From Bacteroidia bacterium (GTDB taxonomy: Bacteria; Bacteroidota; Bacteroidia; J057), in assembly GCA_041391665.1 (NCBI GenBank), contig JAWKNO010000001.1, forward strand, positions 992,001 to 1,056,000: 64,000 nt of DNA, read 5' to 3'. This document shows positions 1 to 8,885 of this stretch, piece by piece. Position 1 is the stretch's first letter; the number at the start of each line of letters is the position of its first letter. The position numbers and the translations under genes were made by a program. The notes beneath the pieces were generated by a model. That model was given only the letters and a program-made list of their open reading frames with translations. It was not told where the DNA came from and ran no database searches.

Positions 1-218
1 TCACAGATAGGGTCCTGTTCTTCATTGGGTTTGCGGAAAAGCTGGATGACTTTTCCATAGAGTTTTCCATCTTTTTCAAAAATTTCGACGATAGATTTCT
101 GGTCTCCGGTTTCATCATCGATGGTTTTCCATTTACCTACAGGAGACTGAGCTTTTAGCCCTGCAGAGGCGAGGAAAATGAATAAAAGAGAGATCGTTAT
201 TTTCTGTGCGAGTTTCAT
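1..218 (-). CDS. DUF2147 family secreted protein (N-terminal part, runs off the window)
   Basis: Reading the reverse strand from the ATG at 218 gives 72 codons that continue past base 1. The product opens with a signal peptide (MKLAQKITISLLFIFLASAG, then LKAQ) and goes on with GKWKTIDDETG, KSIVEIFEKDGKLYGKV and FRKPNEEQDPIC. This matches the start of DUF2147 proteins, small periplasmic or secreted beta-barrel-like proteins common in Bacteroidota, in which the C-terminal half carries a conserved Cys-x-x-Cys stretch (outside this window). The biochemical role of the family is not settled. The gene is divergent from the NlpC/P60 gene, with a 219-base gap. The family call is made from motif memory and is fairly secure; the gene end is not visible. 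Confidence 0.75.
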   Translation of the reverse strand, partial: MKLAQKITISLLFIFLASAGLKAQSPVGKWKTIDDETGDQKSIVEIFEKDGKLYGKVIQLFRKPNEEQDPIC

Positions 219-437
219 AGAATTGATTTTAGCGGAAAATTACGTAAAATTTACTACAACGTAAACGAAGTCATCTTTACATTGTTTGGTTTTGAAGATC
301 ATACAGTTATGTAGGATTCATCCTGCCTGCAGGTATGTGGCAGACACCGCATCACCAAAATCTTTTGTATCTTTTCCGCGAAACTTGCGTACCAAACACG
401 CACAAGGCAGATACAAAAAATTGATAGCTAAATACTT

Positions 438-1088
438 ATGCGAAAATTTCTTGCTTTATCTGTTATTTTAATTCTCCTGTATCAGGGGCGGGCCATGATT
501 CGGTGGTTTTTTTCAGAAACACCTACCAATGAAACTTCTGTCATCCTTCCCGCAAAGGAATCCCCGCAGATCGTTGAAACCCCGCCAGCAACAATGGATG
601 CACCATTGCCAGAACCTGTACCCCTGCCAGAACCTGTACCCCTGCCAGAACCTGTACCCCTGCCAGAACCGAAGGTGGTGAAAAAGCGGGTTAATACAGA
701 AAAGTTGATCGATTTTGCCCGTGAACTCGAAGGCAGTTCCTACCTGGCTGGTGGGATAACTCCCGAAGGTTTTGATTGCTCAGGATTTGTAAGCTATGTA
801 TATAAGGAGGCGGGCATGAATCTTCCCCGATCCAGTAGCGAAATGGCCATGTATGGGCGGCGAATTGACCGGCAGGATGTAAAGCCCGGCGATCTTCTGT
901 TTTTTGCCGGTACGAATTCACAAAGCGGAGAAATCGGGCATGTAGCCCTGGTGTCAGGAAAAAAAGGGAAAAATATATTTATTATTCACGCGACCAACCG
1001 GGGGGTAGTGACAGACAACTTGTTGCAAATGAAATACTACCGTGAAAGGTATATCACGGCAAGCAGACCCTATGAATGGGAAGAGTAG
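438..1088 (+). CDS. NlpC/P60 family cell-wall hydrolase with Pro-rich linker
   Basis: 216 residues. An N-terminal hydrophobic segment (residues 3-18) acts as signal or anchor. A Pro/Glu-rich linker (about 50-78) follows, built of PLPEPV hexapeptides, and then a C-terminal NlpC/P60 domain (about 87-210). The catalytic triad is visible: Cys114 in FDCSGF, His168 in IGHVAL and His184 in IHATN. Proteins of this family are cysteine endopeptidases that cut peptide stems of peptidoglycan, usually at gamma-D-Glu-diamino acid bonds. The linker would let the domain reach the wall from the membrane. The linker is encoded by an 18-base tandem repeat and may vary in length between strains. The gene stands alone between a divergent neighbour and a 340-base gap. 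The domain call is strong; the exact bond cut is inference. Confidence 0.9.
   Translation: MRKFLALSVILILLYQGRAMIRWFFSETPTNETSVILPAKESPQIVETPPATMDAPLPEPVPLPEPVPLPEPVPLPEPKVVKKRVNTEKLIDFARELEGSSYLAGGITPEGFDCSGFVSYVYKEAGMNLPRSSSEMAMYGRRIDRQDVKPGDLLFFAGTNSQSGEIGHVALVSGKKGKNIFIIHATNRGVVTDNLLQMKYYRERYITASRPYEWEE
607..670 (+). repeat. 18-bp in-frame tandem repeat in the NlpC/P60 linker
   Basis: Three perfect copies of TGCCAGAACCTGTACCCC (607-624, 625-642, 643-660) and ten bases of a fourth. Each copy encodes one PEPVPL hexapeptide. The unit is a multiple of three, so copy-number slippage would lengthen or shorten the linker without breaking the frame. Confidence 0.95.
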
Positions 1089-1427
1089 AAAATGTTTTTG
1101 CAACCTCATAAAGGATGCGTATGTTTATATTCCTTTTGATCTTTTACATGATCTCATCCAGAGATATGAATAAATATCCTGCATGAATACCTAACTGTTT
1201 TTGAAACTAACAGGAACGTAATTAGAGATTTGCTCAAGGTGGCAAGGGCGGGCCTCAGCCGTTGACTTGTCCGGCTTCCCTCGGGACGGAGGATTACCGA
1301 AACACTATGGCTTCTCTAGGCATGTCATATAGGGGTTTCACAAAACTCCTGGTATTTGTGCGGGGTTTTTTTGTTTTCACCAAACATTTTCCTTGCTTCG
1401 CGGTTAGTTACACCTGTAACTATAACT
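1089..1427. other. Intergenic stretch, no gene recognised
   Basis: About 340 bases between the NlpC/P60 gene and the MarR gene. The first 120 bases are AT-rich. From about 1236 to 1320 the sequence becomes GC-rich, with short self-complementary runs (for example GTCC at 1269 with GGAC at 1284). CACAAA (1339-1344) and TTTGTG (1355-1360) could pair just before a T-run at about 1365. The MarR promoter must lie here. No riboswitch, tRNA or known small RNA could be recognised, and a short ORF at 1262-1450 has no coding character. Confidence 0.4.
1405..1422. promoter_or_regulatory. Palindromic operator candidate before the MarR gene
   Basis: TAGTTACACCTGTAACTA is a perfect inverted repeat with 7-bp arms (TAGTTAC / GTAACTA) and a 4-bp centre. 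It ends 5 bases before the ATG at 1428. Size, symmetry and place fit a binding site for the MarR dimer encoded directly downstream, so autorepression is the likely role. No second copy was found in the 86-bp gap before the efflux genes, where a different short inverted repeat (GTTTC-TATT-GAAAC, 1889-1902) is seen. Confidence 0.55.
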
Positions 1428-1877
1428 ATGCATCCCGAATTCGATTTTGAACAATCCATCGCACCACTTGTCGGTAAAACTGCCGGCATATTGGCGCATG
1501 TCATGACGGAGCGATTTCGGCAAGCCGGATATGAAATCTCTATTGAGCACTGGATTGTGCTTGTGCATCTCTGGCGCAGGGATGGCCGCAACCAGCAGGA
1601 GCTGGCCGGCATGTCTGGAAGACATAAAACCGCAATTACCCGTGCGATAAACTGGCTGGAAGAACGCGATTTTGTGGTCAGAATTCCCGATAAAGCTGAT
1701 CGGCGAAATAATCTCATTTACCTCACATTTAAAGGAAAAAATCTGAAAGAAATTCTTTTCCCCTGTGCTATCGACACGATGGAGGAAGCAACACGTGGCA
1801 TTTCATCAGAAGATCTTGACCATTGCAAAAGCGTACTGAAGATGATTCAGGAAAATATGCTAAAGTATGGTTGTTGA
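1428..1877 (+). CDS. MarR family transcriptional regulator
   Basis: 149 residues from the ATG at 1428. The longer reading from 1356 would run through the operator palindrome and adds a sequence without family likeness, so it was set aside. The winged-helix core covers about residues 30-110. The recognition region NQQELAGMSGRHKTAITRAI is followed by a wing with the family signature IPDKADRRNN. MarR proteins bind palindromes as dimers and are released by small ligands or oxidants. The gene lies 86 bp upstream of, and in line with, an RND efflux operon, the usual target of such a regulator. Local repressor of the pump and of itself is the best guess; the inducer is unknown. Confidence 0.9.
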   Translation: MHPEFDFEQSIAPLVGKTAGILAHVMTERFRQAGYEISIEHWIVLVHLWRRDGRNQQELAGMSGRHKTAITRAINWLEERDFVVRIPDKADRRNNLIYLTFKGKNLKEILFPCAIDTMEEATRGISSEDLDHCKSVLKMIQENMLKYGC

Positions 1878-1963
1878 TATGTTGATTAGTTTCTATTGAA
1901 ACGGTATCATATGTAACCATTAAATCTAACCATTATTCAGAACGAATTTACTCCTTATATACC

Positions 1964-3079
1964 ATGTCATTAAGAAAAACACTGATCAGTATTGGGGTTG
2001 CGATTGCATTCCTCGTGCTTGCCGGAAGTATTGCCGGAAGGATTTCAGCCTCCAAAGAGCCTGTTCCCCGGGTGGAATCGGGCCCCAAAGCTAAAACAGT
2101 CAAAGGCCGTAAGGTTGCCAATGCGACTAGTGGGTCTATCGTAGAAATTACCGGAAGACTCGCTGCCCGTGAAAAAATTGATGTATTTTCTGAAGTAGGC
2201 GGTATTCTCAAACCCGAAAGCAGCCGCTTTAAAGAAGGCAACTTCTTTCAGAAGGGAAGTCCTCTGATCGTCATCGACGATCAGGAGCAGCGTCTGACGC
2301 TGCTGGCGCAAAAAAGTAGCCTGATGAACCAGATTACCCTGATGCTGCCGGATATGAAAACAGATTTTCCCGCAAGTTTTCCCAATTGGGAAAATTATCT
2401 GGCTTCTTTTGATCCGGATAAATCGCTCCCACCATTTCCTTCCGCTGGCAGCGACCAGGAGAAGTATTATCTCTCTGCCCGCAATCTCTACAATCTCTAT
2501 TATTCGATCAAAGGTCAGGAGACCCGCCTGGCAAAATATGTAATCCACGCGCCCTTCAGTGGGAAAGTGTCTGAATCTCAGATTACCGAAGGTACGCTTG
2601 TGCGTGTCGGACAAAAGCTCGGCGCATTCTTTAATCCTGCTTCTTATGAACTTGAAGCCGCCGTAAATCTCGAAGACCTGGAGTTTATGCGTATCGGCGA
2701 TCAGGTCGATCTTTACTCCAATGATATAGAAGGAAAATGGAAAGGCGTAGTGCGGCGAATCAGTGATGTCATTGATCCTAATACGCAAACTGCCACGGTA
2801 TTTATCGCAACTTCCGGCAAAGAACTGAAAGAAGGTATGTACCTCAATGCCAAAGTAAAAGGTCGTCAACTGGAAAATATAGTAGAACTTTCGCGAAATC
2901 TTCTCGAAGATGGTAACCATATTTTTGTGATCGCTAATGGGCAGCTGAAACTTTTTCCGGTTACTCCAGTGAAATTTTCATCCGATATCGTGCTGGTAAG
3001 AGGCATTCCCGATGGAACCGAAATCCTTGACGAAGTAGTCATCGGTGCTTATGAAGGAATGACAGTGGCAACCTATTAA
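1964..3079 (+). CDS. Efflux RND transporter periplasmic adaptor subunit
   Basis: 371 residues. An uncleaved-looking N-terminal membrane segment lies at residues 6-28, with no lipobox Cys. The two halves of the lipoyl/barrel-sandwich domain are visible (about 72-105 with VFSEVGGILKP, and about 190-225 with IHAPFSGKVSESQITEGTLV), joined by an alpha-helical hairpin (about 106-188). Beta-barrel and membrane-proximal domains follow. The protein bridges the inner-membrane pump and the outer-membrane channel encoded next. It is the first gene of an adaptor-pump-channel operon: 9 bp to the pump, then 25 bp from the pump to the channel. The substrate of the pump cannot be told. Confidence 0.92.
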   Translation: MSLRKTLISIGVAIAFLVLAGSIAGRISASKEPVPRVESGPKAKTVKGRKVANATSGSIVEITGRLAAREKIDVFSEVGGILKPESSRFKEGNFFQKGSPLIVIDDQEQRLTLLAQKSSLMNQITLMLPDMKTDFPASFPNWENYLASFDPDKSLPPFPSAGSDQEKYYLSARNLYNLYYSIKGQETRLAKYVIHAPFSGKVSESQITEGTLVRVGQKLGAFFNPASYELEAAVNLEDLEFMRIGDQVDLYSNDIEGKWKGVVRRISDVIDPNTQTATVFIATSGKELKEGMYLNAKVKGRQLENIVELSRNLLEDGNHIFVIANGQLKLFPVTPVKFSSDIVLVRGIPDGTEILDEVVIGAYEGMTVATY

Positions 3080-3088
3080 TCCCCATAC

Positions 3089-6000
3089 ATGGAAAACCTG
3101 ATAAAATATTTCATCAAATACCCCATTGCGGGTAATATGATGCTGGTGCTGCTATCCGTATTCGGGATATTCGGCCTGATGAATATGCGCACTACCTTTT
3201 TCCCCGAAAATGACCTCCGCAATATCGTCGTAACAACCGTATTGCCCGGAGCCTCGCCGGAAGAAATTGAAGAAGGGATTGTCGCAAAAATCGAAGATGA
3301 ACTCAAAGGCCTTTCCGGTGTGAAGAGAGTTACCTCTACTTCATCCGAAAATACCGGTACGGTGCTCGTCGAAATTGAGCGGGGATTTGATATGGATCTC
3401 CTGCTCCAGGACGTAAAAAATGCTGTGGATCGGATTAATTCTTTCCCCGGCAATATGGAACCGCCCATTGTTTCTAAGCTGGAATCTCTTACGCTTGCGC
3501 TCAATTTTGCTATCTCCGGTGACACAGATATCAAAACACTCAAGCAGTTTGCCCGCAAAGTTGAAAAAGACTTGCTCGCAGTTGACGGGATTTCGAAAAT
3601 AAAACTTAGCGGTTTTCCCGAAGAAGAACTCGTGATCAATGTAAGGGAAAATGATCTTCGAAAATACAATCTCACCTTCAATCAGATTCTTCGTGCTGTA
3701 CAAGGGGCCAACCTTGACCTTAGCGGGGGTACAATCAAAGGCGACGAGGAAGAAGTCCTGATCAGGAGCCGGGAGAAAAAATATTATGCTGAAGACATTC
3801 AGGATATCGTAGTGGCAGCTACCCCTCAGGGACAAAAACTCACGCTCAAAGAAGTGGCAGATATCCACGATAGTTGGGCGGAGACACCCAGCCAGGCGTA
3901 TGTAAATGGCAAGAGAGCCATTATCATGGAAGTCAATAATACCACCAGTGAAAGCTTGTTGTTTATTGCCGATAATATTAAAAGCTATATCGAGAAATTT
4001 AATCAGGAAAACGATATCGTAAAAGCGGTGGTAATTGTAGATGGATCTGTTACCCTGAACGAACGTATCGACCTTTTGACCAGCAATGGTGTGCTGGGTT
4101 TTGTCATGGTACTGATTCTTTTAGCGATGTTTTTGCAGATTCGGCTGGCATTTTGGGTCGCTCTCTCCATCCCGGTATCTTTCCTCGGAATGTTTGTATT
4201 TGGCCCCTTTATCGGCCTGAGCATCAATGCGATTTCTCTGTTTGGAATGATTCTCGTCATCGGGATTCTGGTGGATGACGGGATCGTAATCAGCGAGAAT
4301 ATTTACCGGCAGTGGGAGAATGGAAAACAGCCCTTACAAGCGGCCTTCGATGGCGCTGTGGAAGTATTGCCTGCTGTATTTTCTTCCATTATCACAACGA
4401 TTGTTGCATTCAGCGGGTTTCTGTTTCTGCCGGGTGTGACAGGTGATTTTTTCTCCGATATTACCCTGGTCGTGATGATTACGCTGGGCATCTCACTTTT
4501 TGAAGCAGCGTTTGTATTGCCTGGGCATATTGGGCATTCGGAAGCACTGAAATGGAATTCGGGAACTCAATCTCAGGCACTGGCATTTTTCAGACCTGTT
4601 CAGGAACGGTTGTGGCAGTTTATGGACTGGATGCGTTCCAAATTGTATGCGCCGATATTGAGGTTTTTTATGACTTATACCTGGGCGGGGATCGGCATTT
4701 TTGTAGGTACCCTGATCATATCATTTAGCCTCGTAAGTGGAGGGCTGGTAAAAATCACGTTCTTCCCTGAAATTGAGTCTGACTTCATCTCGGCTTCGCT
4801 GAAAATGCCTTCAGGAACACCTGAGAAGGAGACGATGCGGTTATTGGATAAAATAGAAAAAGGTGTTTGGCAGGTAAATGAAAATCTGAAAAAAGAACAG
4901 CCCAATGGAGAAGATCTGATTGTCATTGTCAGTAAAACGCTGGGTATTTCCGGCGGTGGGCCCACCGCGGCCGGAGCAGGTACTTCTCCCGATGGAGAGT
5001 TACGTATCAATCTCCTTACTGCCGAACTTCGGAAGTTTACCAGCCGTCAGGTGGCAGATTCCATACGGAAAGTTGTCGGTCCGCTGTATGAAGCAGAAGA
5101 AGTTACTTATGGTGTTTCAACACCATTTGGTAAGGCATTTTCTATTGCAGTGATTGGCGACAACCTGAAAGAAGTGGAGGCCGCCGCTGATATGCTGAAA
5201 GCTGAAATGAATACAAACCCGGATATCAGAGACGTAACGGACAGTAACCGGGAAGGTCTTCGGGAAATCAATGTTACCCTCAAAGAAAAAGCCTATCTGC
5301 TCGGACTCACGCTTCAGGATGTGATCGGTCAGGTGCGTCAGGGCTTTTTTGGTGCAGAAGTACAGCGTCTCCAACGTGGACAAGACGAAGTCAAAGTCTG
5401 GGTAAGGTATGACCTCGCCGACAGGGGTTCTATCGGTGATCTCGAAGAAATGCGGATCAGAACGGCAACAGGTGCGGCATATCCGCTAAAAGAAGTTGCT
5501 AACCTGGAATCTAGCCGTGGGGTTATTTCTATCAAACGTATAGATGGCAGCCGCGAAATCCGTGTGGAGGCTGACCCTGCCGCAGTGGATGTTTCTACTA
5601 CAGAAGTTACGCAGCAGATTCTAAATGAAATGATTCCCAAGGTGCAGGGCGAATTTCCTTCGGTACGGTTTTCCATGGAAGGTCAGTACCGGGAAAATGC
5701 AAAAACCGGGGAAGGTGCCGGGAAAGTATATCCCATCCTCTTTATCATTATGATTGCGATTATTCTGCTGACCTTCAGATCGGTTAATCAGACGATTGCT
5801 GTATTGTCAATTATTCCCTTTGGCCTGATCGGTGTTTTCTGGGGGCATTATCTGATGAATAAACCCTTTAGTATTATTTTCTCCGGTCTTGGGGTTCTGG
5901 CTCTGGTAGGTGTAATGGTAAATGACGCACTGGTTCTGGTGAGTGCCCATAATAACCTGATAAAGGAGGGTAAACCCTTTAGAGAAGCGCTTTATGAAGC

Positions 6001-6352
6001 GGCTATCTCAAGGTTTCGTCCGATTTTCCTTACCTCCATCACTACCATTGCGGGTCTGGGACCTTTGATTGTGGAAAAAAGTTTCCAGGCACAGTTCCTT
6101 ATCCCGATGGCGGTTTCAATCGCTTTTGGGCTGGCTGCCTCTACCGTGGTAATTCTGCTGGTATTACCCTCTATTTTGATCCTGTTCAACCAATATAAGG
6201 TGAATCTGGTGTGGTTGTGGGAAGGCGAAAAACCAGATGAAACTTCTGTAGAGCCTGCCCTCGATGACCGTAAATATTACCTGGGCCTCTGGGTACTCAT
6301 TCCCGGTGCGGTAGTCGCATTATTTGTTGGCCTGAAATATCTTTTCTCCTGA
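3089..6352 (+). CDS. RND efflux pump, inner-membrane permease subunit (AcrB/HAE-like)
   Basis: 1087 residues, the usual size of the hydrophobe/amphiphile efflux family. The twofold internal repeat is clear: N-terminal helix (KYPIAGNMMLVLLSVFGIFG), large periplasmic loop (about 40-330), six membrane helices, then a second loop and a second set of helices near the C-terminus. The proton-relay aspartates sit in ILVDDGIVISENIYR (Asp396, Asp397). The pump exports small hydrophobic molecules from the periplasm or inner membrane using the proton gradient, with the adaptor upstream and the TolC-like channel downstream. Odd point: residues 515-545 and the C-terminal tail are longer and more charged than in E. 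coli AcrB, which is common in Bacteroidota. Substrate unknown. Confidence 0.95.
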   Translation: MENLIKYFIKYPIAGNMMLVLLSVFGIFGLMNMRTTFFPENDLRNIVVTTVLPGASPEEIEEGIVAKIEDELKGLSGVKRVTSTSSENTGTVLVEIERGFDMDLLLQDVKNAVDRINSFPGNMEPPIVSKLESLTLALNFAISGDTDIKTLKQFARKVEKDLLAVDGISKIKLSGFPEEELVINVRENDLRKYNLTFNQILRAVQGANLDLSGGTIKGDEEEVLIRSREKKYYAEDIQDIVVAATPQGQKLTLKEVADIHDSWAETPSQAYVNGKRAIIMEVNNTTSESLLFIADNIKSYIEKFNQENDIVKAVVIVDGSVTLNERIDLLTSNGVLGFVMVLILLAMFLQIRLAFWVALSIPVSFLGMFVFGPFIGLSINAISLFGMILVIGILVDDGIVISENIYRQWENGKQPLQAAFDGAVEVLPAVFSSIITTIVAFSGFLFLPGVTGDFFSDITLVVMITLGISLFEAAFVLPGHIGHSEALKWNSGTQSQALAFFRPVQERLWQFMDWMRSKLYAPILRFFMTYTWAGIGIFVGTLIISFSLVSGGLVKITFFPEIESDFISASLKMPSGTPEKETMRLLDKIEKGVWQVNENLKKEQPNGEDLIVIVSKTLGISGGGPTAAGAGTSPDGELRINLLTAELRKFTSRQVADSIRKVVGPLYEAEEVTYGVSTPFGKAFSIAVIGDNLKEVEAAADMLKAEMNTNPDIRDVTDSNREGLREINVTLKEKAYLLGLTLQDVIGQVRQGFFGAEVQRLQRGQDEVKVWVRYDLADRGSIGDLEEMRIRTATGAAYPLKEVANLESSRGVISIKRIDGSREIRVEADPAAVDVSTTEVTQQILNEMIPKVQGEFPSVRFSMEGQYRENAKTGEGAGKVYPILFIIMIAIILLTFRSVNQTIAVLSIIPFGLIGVFWGHYLMNKPFSIIFSGLGVLALVGVMVNDALVLVSAHNNLIKEGKPFREALYEAAISRFRPIFLTSITTIAGLGPLIVEKSFQAQFLIPMAVSIAFGLAASTVVILLVLPSILILFNQYKVNLVWLWEGEKPDETSVEPALDDRKYYLGLWVLIPGAVVALFVGLKYLFS

Positions 6353-6377
6353 TTTAAGAAACGCGAAAACAACAAAA

Positions 6378-7718
6378 ATGAAATATCGTTTTGCTTTAAT
6401 CCTTTTGTTTATCCCGCTTTTGCTTCCGGCACAGGAGATTCTAAAACTGGAAGATGCGGTAAAAACAACCCTTGAAAAAAATTATGGGATACAGGTTGCT
6501 GAAAACAATGCCCAGATTTCAAGGAATAACGCGCACCCGGGAAATGCGGGTTTGTTGCCCAGGGTTTCTCTTGATGCTGCCGCCAACTACAATAATTCCA
6601 ATGCTCAGGTCGAACTCATTAATCCCAATGCAGGCCCCGGAGAGGCGCCTTACAATACCGTCGAAGTCAATGGCCTGCAAACCTATGGCGCCAACGCGGG
6701 AATAGGGGTTAGTTATACTGTATTTGACGGACTGGGTAATGTGTACAACTACCGGGTGCTGAAAACCAATGCGTCTTTGTCCGAAGAGCAAACCCGTGCC
6801 CTGATAGAACAAAGCCTGATTCAGGTGATCAATGCCTATTATACTGTGGCTCGTCTTACCGGTACGTGTAATATTCTGAAGGAACAGCTCAATACTTCGC
6901 ATGGGAGGCTGGCTTATGTCAAAAACCAGAATCAGTTTGGCAGCGCCAACCGCCTCGCAATCCTTAATGCAGAGGTTGACATCAATACAGATAGTGCAAA
7001 TCTCGCAACGGCAACGCTTAATCTGGAAAATGCTACCCGCACACTGAATCTGCTGATGGGCAGAGAGATATCAGATTCGTACATGGTCGAAACGCAGGTT
7101 TCTTATATAGAAGACCTTCAGCTGGAAGAGTTGAAAACACAGGCCATGAGCAATAATGCCAATCTGGAAGCAGCTACCATTAGCCAGCAGGTGTCAGAGC
7201 TTAACCTTCGGGTAAGCCAGGCCAACCGCTATCCACGGTTGGCTGTAAACGCTTCTTATGGATATAACTATAACAACAATGGCGCTGTGAGTTTTGCCCG
7301 CTCGATCCAAAGCCTTGGGCTTTCGGCAGGTGCTTCGCTCAGCTTCAGCATCTATGATGGCAGCCGCATCAGCCGGAATGTGCAAAATGCCGAAATCGCT
7401 GTCGCCAATAGTCTGACCAGAAAAAAAGAAGCAGAACAACAACTGTTGCTGGATCTGTACAATGCATACGAATCCTATCGGAATAGCCTCGCCATTTACC
7501 ATCTGGAGCAAAAAAGTTTGCTGGCTGCCAATCAGAATTTTGAGCGCACGCAGGAGATTTTTAAACTCGGTCAGGCTACCAGTGTACAGTTTCGCGAAGC
7601 ACAACTGAATGTGCTTCGGGTAAAAAACAGGCTCAATGACCTGAAGTACGATATTAAGCTCAATGAATCGGAGCTGATGTTGTTGTCAGGGCAGTTGATT
7701 CCTTCGGCAGAAAGATAA
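6378..7718 (+). CDS. TolC family outer-membrane efflux channel
   Basis: 446 residues with a signal peptide (MKYRFALILLFIPLLLPAQ). The rest is the repeated long-helix/beta-strand pattern of TolC/OEP proteins. LKLEDAVKTTLEKNYGIQVAENNAQIS opens the first repeat and about residues 220-440 form the second, with the typical QEIFKLGQATSVQFREAQLNVLRVKNRLNDL near the end. It forms the trimeric outer-membrane exit duct for the RND pump encoded 25 bp upstream. The stop codon abuts the stop of the convergent SPOR gene with no spare base, so any terminator must lie within a coding region. Confidence 0.93.
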   Translation: MKYRFALILLFIPLLLPAQEILKLEDAVKTTLEKNYGIQVAENNAQISRNNAHPGNAGLLPRVSLDAAANYNNSNAQVELINPNAGPGEAPYNTVEVNGLQTYGANAGIGVSYTVFDGLGNVYNYRVLKTNASLSEEQTRALIEQSLIQVINAYYTVARLTGTCNILKEQLNTSHGRLAYVKNQNQFGSANRLAILNAEVDINTDSANLATATLNLENATRTLNLLMGREISDSYMVETQVSYIEDLQLEELKTQAMSNNANLEAATISQQVSELNLRVSQANRYPRLAVNASYGYNYNNNGAVSFARSIQSLGLSAGASLSFSIYDGSRISRNVQNAEIAVANSLTRKKEAEQQLLLDLYNAYESYRNSLAIYHLEQKSLLAANQNFERTQEIFKLGQATSVQFREAQLNVLRVKNRLNDLKYDIKLNESELMLLSGQLIPSAER

Positions 7719-8336
7719 TTACTCTTTTCCCCGGTTGTTTTCAAAACTGTCTGAGTCTTCGTTTTCCGGAAGGGCACGTGGTACTTTTACCATATCAGGC
7801 ACAATAAAAGCACCGGGGAAAACTTCTCTTAAGGTGCGCAACATCAAAATCGCATCCTCTTTATCCATGAAATCACCTACTCGCACAACGTAGTTTGGCG
7901 CCTGGTACTCCAGATATTGCGAAAGTTTGGGAAACCGGCTCATCGCAGTGCCTTTGGAAGACCAGGCGTTTTGTCGGTTGGAACCTGCAAAAACCTGAAT
8001 CCGGAACCCCGATATCTGATGCGTATTGCCGTTGATCTCAATATGTTTCTGAATCAGAGATTCCAGCTCTTTATCTGCTTCAATATAAAGCTTTTTTCCC
8101 GGCCCAAACAGGTAGCTGAGGCTCATGCCATGGGGCGTTTCCTCCGTTACCTCCACCGCAATTACTTTTGGCTCAGGCATCTTGAAATCTACTCTGTCGC
8201 GATAATCAGAAACTTCTTCGCGCTCATATTTGTAGTAAAACTCCTTGCCTTTATTTTTCTTTTTGTCGCCGCCATCCCCTCCTGAGGAAACCTGCACACT
8301 CATCATACCTGCGAGGAAAATGCTCAGTAGTTTCAT
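7719..8336 (-). CDS. SPOR domain-containing secreted protein
   Basis: 205 residues from the ATG at 8336; a TTG two codons earlier is a less likely start. The protein has a signal-like N-terminus (KLLSIFLAGMMSVQVSSG) and a lysine-rich stretch (GGDKKKNKGKEF). A C-terminal SPOR-like fold covers about residues 105-185: ISGFRIQVFAGSNRQNA, YLEYQAPNYVVRVGDF and ILMLRTLREVFPGAFIVPD. SPOR domains bind denuded septal peptidoglycan. In Bacteroidota such small proteins are often free-standing in the periplasm. It is convergent with the efflux operon and 78 bp downstream of the anti-sigma gene on the same strand. A role in cell envelope or division is inferred from the domain alone. Confidence 0.85.
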   Translation of the reverse strand: MKLLSIFLAGMMSVQVSSGGDGGDKKKNKGKEFYYKYEREEVSDYRDRVDFKMPEPKVIAVEVTEETPHGMSLSYLFGPGKKLYIEADKELESLIQKHIEINGNTHQISGFRIQVFAGSNRQNAWSSKGTAMSRFPKLSQYLEYQAPNYVVRVGDFMDKEDAILMLRTLREVFPGAFIVPDMVKVPRALPENEDSDSFENNRGKE

Positions 8337-8414
8337 AGTCAAAAAATATTGAGAATTGCCTGAATATCGGTTTGTCTGTACAAAGATGCTAAATAGATTT
8401 CACTTACTCAATAG

Positions 8415-8885
8415 TCATGAGTGATTGGCGATTTTATGCGTTTTCCATCGGTCAAAAAGAATGACTCCCCAGAAGGCAACAATTGCCCAGAAAAATATCG
8501 AAATCGTATCATTTGAAAAGGTTTCCGGGAATAAATGGGTCTGATAATAAACCGCCGGAATAATGCCTGATATCAGAATTGAAAATATACTGAGTGAAAT
8601 CACGATGAGTGAAACCCTGGCAGATGTGAATCGGGGAATTAATGAAACGGAATCAGGGGTAACTTTTTCCATGCTACCGATTTTCTCCATCAGATTTTTA
8701 CTGAAGCGGAGCGAAGGCTGTTCGATTTGCTGGGTACGCAACAATTGATCAAGCGAAGTGATTTTTTCAAACAACACTTTTACTTCTGCATCCTCCGCTA
8801 TTTTTTTTTCGAGCTGCTGCTTCGATTCTTCATCCAGATTTCCATCCAGATAATGCCATATCATTTGTTCATCTGGCTGTATCAT
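8415..8885 (-). CDS. Membrane anti-sigma factor
   Basis: 156 residues. The N-terminal cytoplasmic region (MIQPDEQMIWHYLDGNLDEE, helices to about residue 85) has the pattern of sigma-binding anti-sigma domains. It is followed by two membrane segments (about 90-113 and 127-145) and a short tail. The start overlaps the stop of the sigma factor gene by four bases (8882-8885), a translational coupling typical of sigma/anti-sigma pairs. It probably holds the ECF sigma at the membrane until an envelope signal arrives. No zinc-binding HxxxCxxC motif is present, so it is not of the ZAS type. Function is inferred mainly from position. Confidence 0.75.
   Translation of the reverse strand: MIQPDEQMIWHYLDGNLDEESKQQLEKKIAEDAEVKVLFEKITSLDQLLRTQQIEQPSLRFSKNLMEKIGSMEKVTPDSVSLIPRFTSARVSLIVISLSIFSILISGIIPAVYYQTHLFPETFSNDTISIFFWAIVAFWGVILFDRWKTHKIANHS

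Noticed and set aside
2045..2920. 291-codon open frame on the reverse strand
   Set aside because: It lies wholly inside the efflux adaptor gene and has no family-like sequence; shadow frame.
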